Positions 7,980-15,872 of a stretch of 64,000 nucleotides of DNA are shown here, one piece after another. Source of the DNA: an uncultured Pseudomonadota bacterium (GTDB lineage: Bacteria > Myxococcota_A > UBA796 > CAJQPC01); the NCBI GenBank assembly GCA_913060515.1, contig CAJXRZ010000008.1:61690-125689 (forward strand), read 5' to 3'. The first letter of the stretch is position 1, and the number at the start of each line of letters is the position of its first letter. The translations under genes were made by a program, and so were the position numbers. The notes under the pieces were generated by a model. The model saw only the letters and a list, made by a program, of their open reading frames with translations, ran no database searches and was not told the DNA's origin.

Positions 7980-9982
7980 GGGGAGCTGCCCATTGGGCCT
8001 GGCGTGCTCTGACGGCCCTGGTGGCCCCTTGGGCAGCCCTGGCCATGGCGCTTCATCCCCGCACACGCCAGACCTGGGCCCAGCGCTGGGGACTCCGGCC
8101 GCCCCAAGTGCCCCCGGGTGGTGTGTTGATCCACGCGGCCTCGGTGGGCGAGGGCCAGATCGCAGCCCGACTCTTCGAGGGGCTTCGGGAGCGCCTGCCT
8201 GGGGTTCCCTTGCTCCGAAGTGCCTGGACCGACACTGGACTGCAAACGGCAAGAGGCCAGCACGCTGTGCTCCCATTGCCGGTCGATCTCTGGGGGGTGG
8301 TTGGCCCCTGGCTGGACCAAGTGCGGCCCGGCGTGGTGGTCTTGGTGGAGACCGAGCTGTGGCCAAACCTCTTGGCTTCCTGTGCAGAACGCAGCATCCC
8401 AGTGCTCGTCATCGGAACCCGTAATTCCACTGGATTCCATAGACTTGCAAACACATCCTTGATGCCTTTGATTAATGATTGCGTCACCCAGTGGCTCCCG
8501 GCCGAGGACATCCCTTGGGCCGGTGGCTTGGGGTCCCTAAAAGGTGGCCCGCAAGCCCCCATCGATCTGGAGCTGGCCAGGCCCATCCTGGTCGGAGCCA
8601 GCACCCGCGAGGGCGATGAGATCGCACTTCTGTCCGCCTGGACAGAGCTTGGGCGGCCGGGAAGCTTGATCTTGGCCCCCAGACATCCGACGCGCTTTGA
8701 GGCAGTCTCCCGCTTGCTGCCCCCCAACACAGCAAGGCGCAGCCAAGGCCAGATCGGCGCGCTCCTGCTCTGGGACACCCTGGGCGAGCTGGATGGATTG
8801 ATGCCACTGGCCGACGCCGTGTTCATTGGGGGCACCTTCGATCCGCAGATCGGCGGGCACGCCCCTCAAGCAGCACTTCAGGGTGGCGCTGCGGTTATTC
8901 ACGGACCTTATACTCACAGCAATTCCAAGGACTTCACAGCCACACGCTGCGTCAGCACATCAACGCAAGAGAAGCTCAAGCAGAGCATCAAGAGCGCCTT
9001 GGCGCTGGGCCGAATCCCTGCCCTGGCAGGCGCTTCCCCGGCCCTGGAACCAAGCCTTCAGGCCATCCAGCACAACCTGGCCTCGGCGGCGCCACCGGGC
9101 CCAAAGCGTCCCTGGCTCAAGCCCTTGGACCGACTGTGGGCAGCGCTCTCAAGGGCTCGGATCCAGACCGGACAAACGCCGCCCATTCCCTGCATCTGCG
9201 TTGGGGGACTGAGCGCCGGGGGCAGCGGCAAGACACCTGTGGTCCAGCTCTTGGTGGCCAAGCTGCAAGCCCGCGGACTCAAGGTCGCGGTGGTCTCCCG
9301 GGGCTACGGACGCAGTGGCTCCAGCGCAGGGCTACGGGAGAAGGGCGACTTGGGGGACGAGCTGAACATGCTGCGCGCACAGGGCACCCTCTGTTTGAGC
9401 AGCCCAGACCGCATGAAGGGCGTTGAGCGGGCCCAGGAGCTCGGCGCGCAGGTCGTGGTCTTGGACGACGCCTTTCAGAACCACGCCGTGGCCTATGCCG
9501 GCCGAATTCTGGTGCTGGACGCCGAAGACCCCTTGGACGGAGGTGTGATTCCGGTCGGCAATGCCCGAGAAGACCTGCGGGCGCTCTCACGGGCTGACCT
9601 GCTGATTTGGACCGGCGGAAAGGGGGACTTGAAGCCCCAGTGCCCCCAAGTTCAGGCCCGATTGGAGCCCACACACTGGCGCTTGGGGAGCGAGCGCTTC
9701 AGTCTCTCCAAGGGCCCTCAGGGACCCATACAGGCCACCGCCGCAATCGCACACCCCGAGCGCTTCCTTCAGACCCTGCTCACCTTGGGGCTCGACGTAC
9801 GCGGGTGGCACCCCCTCGCCGACCACGCGCACCTGCCCGAGCTCTCCGACGGAACTTGGGTCTGCACGGAGAAGGACTGGGCGCGCTCTGAAGCTCCACA
9901 GGCCTGGGCCCTCTGCGTGCGCCTTCGCATCGACGATGCCGCCCTGGACGCGCTCTTAGACCGCATCTTGGAGTCCCTGTGA
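7976..9982 (+). CDS. Fusion of Kdo transferase WaaA (KdtA) and tetraacyldisaccharide 4'-kinase LpxK
   Basis: A 668-residue single reading frame combining two consecutive lipid A/Kdo steps. Residues 1 to about 370 match WaaA: HAASVGEGQ with the catalytic Glu, VLVETELWPN, GASTREGDE, LAPRHPTRF, LWDTLGELDGL and FIGGTF...GGH. Residues from about 375 match LpxK: LDRLWAALSRAR, the P-loop GGLSAGGSGKTPVV near 415, VVSRGYGR, LDDAFQNH, and the C-terminal CTEKDWAR. No stop or frameshift lies between the halves. The WaaA half is shorter than usual (425 in E. coli), with material missing around residues 165-190, where base composition is also AT-richer. LpxK adds the 4'-phosphate and WaaA adds Kdo, both on the cytoplasmic face. 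The GTG start overlaps the previous stop. Confidence 0.9.
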   Translation: MRGAAHWAWRALTALVAPWAALAMALHPRTRQTWAQRWGLRPPQVPPGGVLIHAASVGEGQIAARLFEGLRERLPGVPLLRSAWTDTGLQTARGQHAVLPLPVDLWGVVGPWLDQVRPGVVVLVETELWPNLLASCAERSIPVLVIGTRNSTGFHRLANTSLMPLINDCVTQWLPAEDIPWAGGLGSLKGGPQAPIDLELARPILVGASTREGDEIALLSAWTELGRPGSLILAPRHPTRFEAVSRLLPPNTARRSQGQIGALLLWDTLGELDGLMPLADAVFIGGTFDPQIGGHAPQAALQGGAAVIHGPYTHSNSKDFTATRCVSTSTQEKLKQSIKSALALGRIPALAGASPALEPSLQAIQHNLASAAPPGPKRPWLKPLDRLWAALSRARIQTGQTPPIPCICVGGLSAGGSGKTPVVQLLVAKLQARGLKVAVVSRGYGRSGSSAGLREKGDLGDELNMLRAQGTLCLSSPDRMKGVERAQELGAQVVVLDDAFQNHAVAYAGRILVLDAEDPLDGGVIPVGNAREDLRALSRADLLIWTGGKGDLKPQCPQVQARLEPTHWRLGSERFSLSKGPQGPIQATAAIAHPERFLQTLLTLGLDVRGWHPLADHAHLPELSDGTWVCTEKDWARSEAPQAWALCVRLRIDDAALDALLDRILESL

Positions 9983-10764
9983 GGCTGCTCGCCTGGCTTC
10001 TTGGCCGGACGCCACTCTGGCTGGCCGCCGGTCTGTGCAGGGCACTTGCCTGGGTCTGGTGGCTCTTTGTCCCAGTGCGCAAAAAGGTCGCCCAAGACAA
10101 CCTCCGCCACGCTCTGCCAGAGCGCCCATCGGGCCCCACACTTCGGGCGGCCTTCGCCAGCTTGGCCTTGGGCTTCATTGAGCTGCTGCACGTCCAACAG
10201 GGACGCGTCACGCTCGCGTTCCACGGCGATCCTGGCTTGCTGGAGCGCGGCCTCTCAGGACAGGCCAGCCTCTTCATTGGGTGCCACTCCGCTGGCTTTG
10301 AGGCGGCAACGCACCTCTTCGCCAAGCAAGTGCCGACCTCCGCCTTCGTACGGCCACCCCGCCAGGAGGGCGCACGCCTGCTGATGGAGCGCCTGCGCGG
10401 GGACCTGGAGACCCTGCCTCCGCACGGCTCAATGCGCTTGGGCTATCAAGCCCTATCGCAGGGCCGAACCTTGATGTTCGCCTTGGACCAGCGTCGCGCC
10501 GAAGGCATCCCGGTGCGCTTCTTCGGCCGCCCTGCATGGACTTCGCCTGCAGTCGCCGTCGCAGCCAAGCGAACGGGCTTGCCTGTCTTTGGCGGCTGGA
10601 TTCGGCGCTCGGCACCCGGAGTGCTCCACGCACACGTCGAACGCATTGAACTGGAGGGCGACATCGAGCGGGATACACAGCGCATGTCCGACTGGATGGA
10701 GGCCCATGTGCGGCGCGAACCTGACACCTGGCTCTGGCTGCATGACCGCTGGAGACGCCCATGA
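9979..10764 (+). CDS. Lipid A late acyltransferase, LpxL/HtrB family
   Basis: A 261-residue membrane-associated acyltransferase that adds a secondary acyl chain to Kdo-lipid A. An N-terminal hydrophobic helix is followed by the catalytic HX4E motif in IGCHSAGFEAA (near residue 95), a later ALDQRRAEG segment, FFGRPAWTSPAVA and the typical C-terminal WLWLHDRWRR. It is somewhat shorter than E. coli LpxL (306). The GTG start overlaps the fusion gene by 4 nt. Which acyl chain or position it uses (LpxL or LpxM type) cannot be decided from sequence alone. Confidence 0.88.
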   Translation: MRLLAWLLGRTPLWLAAGLCRALAWVWWLFVPVRKKVAQDNLRHALPERPSGPTLRAAFASLALGFIELLHVQQGRVTLAFHGDPGLLERGLSGQASLFIGCHSAGFEAATHLFAKQVPTSAFVRPPRQEGARLLMERLRGDLETLPPHGSMRLGYQALSQGRTLMFALDQRRAEGIPVRFFGRPAWTSPAVAVAAKRTGLPVFGGWIRRSAPGVLHAHVERIELEGDIERDTQRMSDWMEAHVRREPDTWLWLHDRWRRP

Positions 10765-10973
10765 GCGCAACGGCCATGACCGGGCCCAGCGGGGTTGATC
10801 CCGCGCTGCTCGCCCTGATCTGCTGCCCAAGTTGTGGCGGAGAGTTTGAGGAACGCAGCGCCGCACTGCACTGTCGGCCCTGTCATCGCACCTGGCCGGT
10901 GGACAAGGGGGTGCCTCTGCTCGTCAACGAGGCCAAGCTGCCGACGGCCGCGAAGAAGAAGCGCCGACGGTGA
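10761..10973 (+). CDS. Trm112/YcaR-like zinc-ribbon small protein
   Basis: A 70-residue protein with two cysteine pairs, CPSC and CRPC, spaced as a zinc ribbon, followed by the family segment WPVDKGVPLLVNEA and a Lys/Arg-rich tail. This is the UPF0434/Trm112-like family. In E. coli the homologue ycaR lies directly after lpxK, so the location beside an lpxK-containing gene is conserved even though its role is unclear. The ATG start overlaps the acyltransferase stop. Confidence 0.85.
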   Translation: MSATAMTGPSGVDPALLALICCPSCGGEFEERSAALHCRPCHRTWPVDKGVPLLVNEAKLPTAAKKKRRR

Positions 10974-11935
10974 AATTGCTCCACATCGACGAGAGCAGCG
11001 CGTGGCGAGGCGGCCAACAACAGCTGGCTTTGCTGGTGGCGGGCTTGGCAGAGATGGGCCTGGAGCAGCGCATCGCCTGTGTGCCGGGCAGCCCGCTCTC
11101 CGAAGCACTCAGCGACTGGGAGCAGATCGCCCTGCGGCCCGGAAAACACCCCGCCAACCTACTGACCTTGGCGGGTCAAGAAGGCTGGGTGTGCGCGCAC
11201 ACAAGCGGCGCAGCGTCCCTGAGTGCGGCCATCGGACAGCGCCCCATCGTTCACCGCCGGGTGGACTTTCCCATCCGTGCGGGCGCCCTCAAGACACAGA
11301 GAGCGCGGGGCTTTGTGGCGGTCTCCCAAGCGGTCTCCCGCGTCCTGCAGGCCGGCGGCGTGTCCCGGGAGCGCATCGCAGTGGTCTACGACGGCGTTGA
11401 GCGGCCAGCAGAGGCGGCTCCGGCGGATGTGGGCCCCGGAACCATCATCTTGGCGGTCGGTGCGCTGGTGGACCACAAGGACCACCGCACCCTGGCGGCC
11501 AGTGCGAAGCTATTGCCTCAGTGCCGCTTCCTGGTCGCTGGGGAAGGGGACCTCCGCTCGGAGCTGGAGGCCTTGGGCGGCCTGGAGCTCTTGGGTCAGA
11601 GGCTGGACGTGCCGGCCCTCCTGGCCCGCGCACAAGTCTTTGTGCACTGCAGCAAAGAGGAGGGATTGGGACAATCCGTGCTCGAAGCCATGCGTGCTGG
11701 GGTGCCCGTAGTCGCCACGCGCGCCGGGGGCGTGCCCGAATCGGTGGGGGAGCGGGGCATTCTGGTCGACATTCAGAATCCGCCCGCCTTGGCAGAGGGC
11801 ATCACGCGGGTGTTGGCGGGAGAGGGGCCCGATCCGGCTCTTGCCCAGACCTACGCGGACCAGCACTTCTCCGTCTCGGCCATGGTCAGCGGCACACTAC
11901 GCGCCTACGAGGGCTTTGTTTCCGGGTTAGCATAA
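10970..11935 (+). CDS. GT4-family glycosyltransferase (GT-B fold)
   Basis: A 321-residue glycosyltransferase. The N-terminus MKLLHIDESSAWRGGQQQ is the usual GT4 start with a Gly-rich loop; the C-terminal half carries ILAVGALVDHKDH and the nucleotide-sugar motif EEGLGQSVLEAMRAGVPVV with the conserved E-x7-E pattern. It probably adds a sugar to the LPS core or O-antigen, as suggested by its place at the end of the lipid A operon; donor and acceptor are unknown. The GTG start overlaps the zinc-ribbon gene by 4 nt. Confidence 0.85.
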   Translation: MKLLHIDESSAWRGGQQQLALLVAGLAEMGLEQRIACVPGSPLSEALSDWEQIALRPGKHPANLLTLAGQEGWVCAHTSGAASLSAAIGQRPIVHRRVDFPIRAGALKTQRARGFVAVSQAVSRVLQAGGVSRERIAVVYDGVERPAEAAPADVGPGTIILAVGALVDHKDHRTLAASAKLLPQCRFLVAGEGDLRSELEALGGLELLGQRLDVPALLARAQVFVHCSKEEGLGQSVLEAMRAGVPVVATRAGGVPESVGERGILVDIQNPPALAEGITRVLAGEGPDPALAQTYADQHFSVSAMVSGTLRAYEGFVSGLA

Positions 11936-11975
11936 GAGCATTCAGGCCCTCAGCGCCTCTCCCCCGGAGCACCCC

Positions 11976-12785
11976 TTGGAGTCCCGCGGACAACGAAAGC
12001 GCCGCACCGACCAGCGGCCCAGGCGTCCTCGCAAGCGTGGGCGAGGATGCGACGTGCCCGACATCGTCTACCACGGGACCACGCGGTCCCGCGCCATGCG
12101 CCATCTGCGCACAGGCTTCGTCGACAGCGGAGGCGGTCGCCAGGTCTTCCTCTCCTGTGAGGAGGACGACGCCTGGCGCATCGCCCACCGCTTCCCGGAC
12201 GAGCCCGTGGTGCTCTTCGTGGACGCTGGCCGCGCCCGCAGGGACGGTGTGCGCTTTCACCGCACCCGCAGTGGCCTCTACGTCGCCCAGCGCATCCCCA
12301 CCCGCCATGTCCTGAACCTTCGCCGCGGCTTTAGAGAGCAGATCAGCGCTGGCGGCTTCCTGCTTCGCCGAGACCGCGGACAGGTGGAGATGGCCTTGGT
12401 GAGCTGTGAGCGGCGCTCGGGTACCACCTGGGAGATCGCCAAGGGCAAGCTTGAGCCCGGAGAGACCCCGCACGCCGCCGCTGTGCGCGAGCTGCAGGAG
12501 GAGATGGGCTTTGAGGGCCGCGTCACGGTCAGCGGCAACCTGGGTATGGTGCGCTACGGCTTCCAAACCCCAGAGGGAGAACCTCGCCTCAAGAGCCTCC
12601 ATGTCTTTCTCATGGACGTAGAGGATCCGCCGGAGCGCTTCGTGCCCGCCAGGGACGAAGGCATCGCCGAGGTGCGCTGGTTCTCCATTCAAGAAGCCTA
12701 CGAGCGCGTCACGCACACCAGCCTGCGGCCCCTGATGGAAGAGCTGCGCAGGCTCTTTGGTGGAGAGCCGCCAACGGCGCTCTGA
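11976..12785 (+). CDS. KptA/Tpt1-like ADP-ribosyltransferase-fold domain fused to a Nudix hydrolase
   Basis: 269 residues in three parts. Residues 1-27 are very basic. Residues 28-115 match the C-terminal lobe of RNA 2'-phosphotransferase KptA/Tpt1: IVYHGTTRSRA (HGTxxR, His33 and Arg37), RQVFLS, EPVVLFVDA, DGVRF, SGLYVAQRIPTRHV. The N-terminal winged-helix lobe of KptA, with its catalytic Arg, is absent. Residues 125-255 are a Nudix domain with an intact box, GKLEPGE...RELQEEMGF. The start is a TTG with GGAG 6 nt upstream (11966-11969). KptA removes 2'-phosphates from RNA using NAD+, and Nudix enzymes cleave nucleoside diphosphates, so a paired role in NAD-derived nucleotide metabolism is conceivable but unproven. 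Confidence 0.82.
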   Translation: MESRGQRKRRTDQRPRRPRKRGRGCDVPDIVYHGTTRSRAMRHLRTGFVDSGGGRQVFLSCEEDDAWRIAHRFPDEPVVLFVDAGRARRDGVRFHRTRSGLYVAQRIPTRHVLNLRRGFREQISAGGFLLRRDRGQVEMALVSCERRSGTTWEIAKGKLEPGETPHAAAVRELQEEMGFEGRVTVSGNLGMVRYGFQTPEGEPRLKSLHVFLMDVEDPPERFVPARDEGIAEVRWFSIQEAYERVTHTSLRPLMEELRRLFGGEPPTAL

Positions 12786-12835
12786 GGGCCCTACCGGTGC
12801 TCCGGTCCACTTGAACGAGGAGCTTGGCGGCCCCT

Positions 12836-13678
12836 CTAGTAGGTCGCCTTCTTGACCTCGTGATGCCGCACATCGACCACCTTGCCGAACTTGTCGTAGA
12901 TGGTGGCCCGGTCCTGTTTGTTGTTCCAGATGGGCCCTTCGCTCCCCAGGTACAAGACCATCTGCTCACCCGGGCTGGTCTGGTGCTCGCCCTTGCCGCT
13001 GGTGATCTTCACGGTGTGACCCGGCGGGATGGTCATGGCAGGGAAGGCGTAGCTGTTGCCGCTCAAGTCCGCGATGCGGTAGCCGGCCACGTTCAGCGGC
13101 TTGTCGGTGACATTGCAGGCCCGGATGTACTCGCCGTTGACGTTGTCCCGATCATCGCCGGGCGCGTTGGCGTGGAAGGAGGTCATGTGCAGGCCGCCTT
13201 GGTAGGTCTCGGTGCTCCAGATGCCGCGCTTGGCGGCCTGAGCCCGCGTCTGGGCTGCGAGCAGTGCCGCTGGGTCTCCGGTGTCTACTGGCGGAATCAG
13301 AAAGACGTGGGCAAAGCCCTTCTCCACCAAGTCTTCCTCCAGTGAGCGGCCATCGACCTCGACCCAGGCCACCAGTCGGCCATAGCCATCGCGGGAGCTG
13401 TCGCCGTAGGAGAGGGTGACTTCCTTGCCCATCAAGAAGGCTTCGGCCGCATTGCGGGCCTCGACCCCATACTCCTCAACCGGCTTGAGCTCGGGCGTGT
13501 TCACGCCGCTCACGCGCACCTTGTCGCCGCTCATCAGTGTGAAGGTGTCACCGTCATAGACCGACTTGACCGTGCCTGTGGCCGGAGGCGGATCGAACTC
13601 CGCTGTCGCCAGCGCTGCGGCAGAGAGCCCCCAGAGGCCCATGAGGAGAAGGGTGGAACGCAAAGGAGTGGCACGCAT
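12836..13678 (-). CDS. Secreted thermonuclease (SNase) with C-terminal lamin-tail domain
   Basis: 280 residues with an N-terminal signal peptide (hydrophobic to AAALATA). Residues 35-160 are a staphylococcal-nuclease-like fold: VYDGDTFTL, VRVSGVNTPELKP, YGVEARNAAEAFL, GYGRLVAWVEVDG. Residues from about 170 form a lamin-tail domain (VNGEYIRACNVTDKPLNVAGY, DLSGNSYAFP). SNase-LTD pairings occur in exported nucleases. The active-site segment reads GVNTPE where many SNases have xDTPE, so one metal ligand may be Asn. It would cut nucleic acid in the periplasm or outside the cell. Convergent with the upstream LPS operon. Confidence 0.88.
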   Translation of the reverse strand: MRATPLRSTLLLMGLWGLSAAALATAEFDPPPATGTVKSVYDGDTFTLMSGDKVRVSGVNTPELKPVEEYGVEARNAAEAFLMGKEVTLSYGDSSRDGYGRLVAWVEVDGRSLEEDLVEKGFAHVFLIPPVDTGDPAALLAAQTRAQAAKRGIWSTETYQGGLHMTSFHANAPGDDRDNVNGEYIRACNVTDKPLNVAGYRIADLSGNSYAFPAMTIPPGHTVKITSGKGEHQTSPGEQMVLYLGSEGPIWNNKQDRATIYDKFGKVVDVRHHEVKKATY

Positions 13679-13751
13679 GTCGGGTCTCCGGCTGCGGGCT
13701 CAACCCGCCAGGGAGGGGAATCATGCCCTGCAAAGGGCCCAAGCTCAACCT

Positions 13752-15791
13752 TCAGTCGCTCTCTGGTGGGGCGTGGAGCTCCGCCATCTCGGCCATGCGC
13801 TCGGCTTGCCAGAGGTGGTAGAAGCGCTCCGGTGACAGGGCGGCGGCCTGCTGAGCAGCCGCTGCTGCCTCGGCGTACTCCTGGCGAACCAAGTGCACGA
13901 CGGCCAGGGTGTCCAAGAAGTCCGCGCGTGGACCCTCCGTCTCCAAAGCCTCCTGAACCAGCTCCAGGGCCTCGTCGCTGCCTTGGCCGGCCATGGCCAT
14001 GTACCAGGCCTTGCAGTTCTGCTGACTGGACTCCTTCTTGAGGGCCATGCAGTCACTCTCAACCCGGCCCAAGAGCAGCTCTTCGGCCTTCTCAGGCTCT
14101 CCGAGCAATCCCCAGGCGGCGGCGAGGAAGTCTACCGGGCGGCCTTCGGGGTGCAGGCGCCCCATGGCGCGCTCCAGATCGGCCCGGAAGGTGGGCTCAA
14201 AGTCGCTCAGCTCGTTGACGAGCGTGGCGTAGAACCAGAGCGCCTCTCCATCGGAGGGGTAAAAGCTGAGCTGGCGTCGCAGATAGGCGAGCGCTGCGAT
14301 GCGGTCCCCGTCCTTCATGGCGACACGCGCGCGGCGCTTGAGGTAGGCGTCGGGATTTCCAGCGATGCGGGCGCCTTGAGCAAGGGATGCCCGCGCCTGA
14401 ACCAGCTCCCCCCGTGCCATGTAGGCGTCAGCGAGGGCGACTTGAGGTCCGGCCTCCTCTGGGCGTTTCGCGGCAGCCTTCTCGGCCATGTCCCAGGCCT
14501 CGCCTACGCGGCCAGCCAGGATCAGCCCGTTGATGCGGCCATTCAGCTCGCCTTCGTCGAAGAGGTCACCCGCGTTCAGGGGTGCCAGCGCGGCCTCGTA
14601 TCCAGCCTCATCGCCCTCGAAGCGGCGCATGCGGGCCAGGAGCACCTGGGCCGCCGGGTCCAACTCCACGATCTCAATGTAGGAGAGGAGATCCGCTTCC
14701 GCTTCGGCTTCCTGGCCCAGGTACAAGCGGTATCGCGCCCGTACAAGACCCCGCTCCGGCGCAGCCTCACCGTACTTCTCGATGTCTTGGGCCAAAAAGA
14801 TGGCGTGCCCATCAAGCTCTCGGGCCTCTCCCTTGGAGGGACCCAAGGCGAAGCGCCCACCTTGGTAGTCAAAGACCGCGCGGTGCTCCGAGAGCAGCTC
14901 ATGGCCGGCCAAACCGGTCATCTTGCTGGGGCCAACGCGGGCGCCGCCGTCGTAGTTCATCCAAGTGGCCGCGTTGACCTCTTTGAGGGTCACTCCGCCC
15001 AGTGAGGCTTGCTGAATGGGAACGCGTCGGGTCTTCCGGTAGAAGGCGCTCACGGGGACACGATCCGAGGCCCCCAACCCAAAGATGGGCTCCTCTCCTT
15101 CGGTGGAGACCTGGGCCAAGTTCCCAGAGAGCGACCCGCTGAGCAGCAGCATGCGCGCGCCCGTGTCGACCTCGAGCACGAGGAGCTCCTCTACAGTGTC
15201 GCGAGAGCCCTCCTCTCCTGCGAGCAGATCCACCTCCACACGGATGTGGTTTCCATCAAACTGCATGGGCTGTGCGTGCCGAGGCACCTCGATGGTGCCG
15301 GGGAGCCCCAACTCGAGGGTGTCTGCGGGGTAGTCCACCGCCAGGATGTAGTTCCCCCAGACGTTGTTGCCGATGATGCCGTCCACCGGCATCGCGCCGG
15401 TGCGCTCGGGCATGCCAGGGATACCAACCGCGATGTCGATATCGCGCACGATCAGCCCGCCGATGTCCAAGCTGGGCAGCTCGGCCTGCAGCCAGACGGC
15501 CTCGCCAGAGAGGCCTTGAACACGGCCTCCGCGGTCTTCTCCTTGAATGCCCAGACGCTCGGCGGTGGAGGTACTCAGCGCGGTGATGCCCGCGCCGGTG
15601 TCCACCAGGAACAGTCCGGGCTCACCGTCGGGAAGTATCGCCTGAACGTAGATCTTGGTCGCACCGGGGTAGGGGCGGATCAGATCCACCTCCACATGAT
15701 CCAGCCCCATCTCTACAGCTTGCGCTGGAGCGGAGGTACCCGTTGCCTTTGGCCCGCAGGCGCTCACCATCAGAGCCAGTAGCGCGGTCAT
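13752..15791 (-). CDS. Lipoprotein with duplicated retropepsin-like aspartic protease motifs and TPR region
   Basis: 679 residues. The N-terminal signal ends in a lipobox (LMVSACG), so it is a lipoprotein. Residues 40-180 hold a retropepsin-like domain with LFLVDTGAGITALS; a second DTG occurs near residue 228 in LEVDTGARMLLLS, each followed by a domain-type IIGNN/LAGHE flap-like segment. The second half (about residues 340-670) is helical repeats of TPR type (AYMARGELVQARASL, ALWFYATLVNEL). Likely a periplasm- or surface-anchored peptidase with a scaffold. Substrate unknown. It precedes the nuclease gene in the same direction, 73 nt apart. Confidence 0.8.
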   Translation of the reverse strand: MTALLALMVSACGPKATGTSAPAQAVEMGLDHVEVDLIRPYPGATKIYVQAILPDGEPGLFLVDTGAGITALSTSTAERLGIQGEDRGGRVQGLSGEAVWLQAELPSLDIGGLIVRDIDIAVGIPGMPERTGAMPVDGIIGNNVWGNYILAVDYPADTLELGLPGTIEVPRHAQPMQFDGNHIRVEVDLLAGEEGSRDTVEELLVLEVDTGARMLLLSGSLSGNLAQVSTEGEEPIFGLGASDRVPVSAFYRKTRRVPIQQASLGGVTLKEVNAATWMNYDGGARVGPSKMTGLAGHELLSEHRAVFDYQGGRFALGPSKGEARELDGHAIFLAQDIEKYGEAAPERGLVRARYRLYLGQEAEAEADLLSYIEIVELDPAAQVLLARMRRFEGDEAGYEAALAPLNAGDLFDEGELNGRINGLILAGRVGEAWDMAEKAAAKRPEEAGPQVALADAYMARGELVQARASLAQGARIAGNPDAYLKRRARVAMKDGDRIAALAYLRRQLSFYPSDGEALWFYATLVNELSDFEPTFRADLERAMGRLHPEGRPVDFLAAAWGLLGEPEKAEELLLGRVESDCMALKKESSQQNCKAWYMAMAGQGSDEALELVQEALETEGPRADFLDTLAVVHLVRQEYAEAAAAAQQAAALSPERFYHLWQAERMAEMAELHAPPESD

Positions 15792-15872
15792 CCACTCTCC
15801 TTGTCCATTTAGACTAAACCCCCAAGGTCAGCGCGGCACCCATTGGGCCTGCAATGGGCTATACAGGGCTGT

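Noticed and set aside
13893..15005. 370-codon plus-strand frame opposite the retropepsin-like lipoprotein
   Set aside because: No domain and no ribosome-binding site; the minus-strand gene has a signal peptide, lipobox and DTG motifs.
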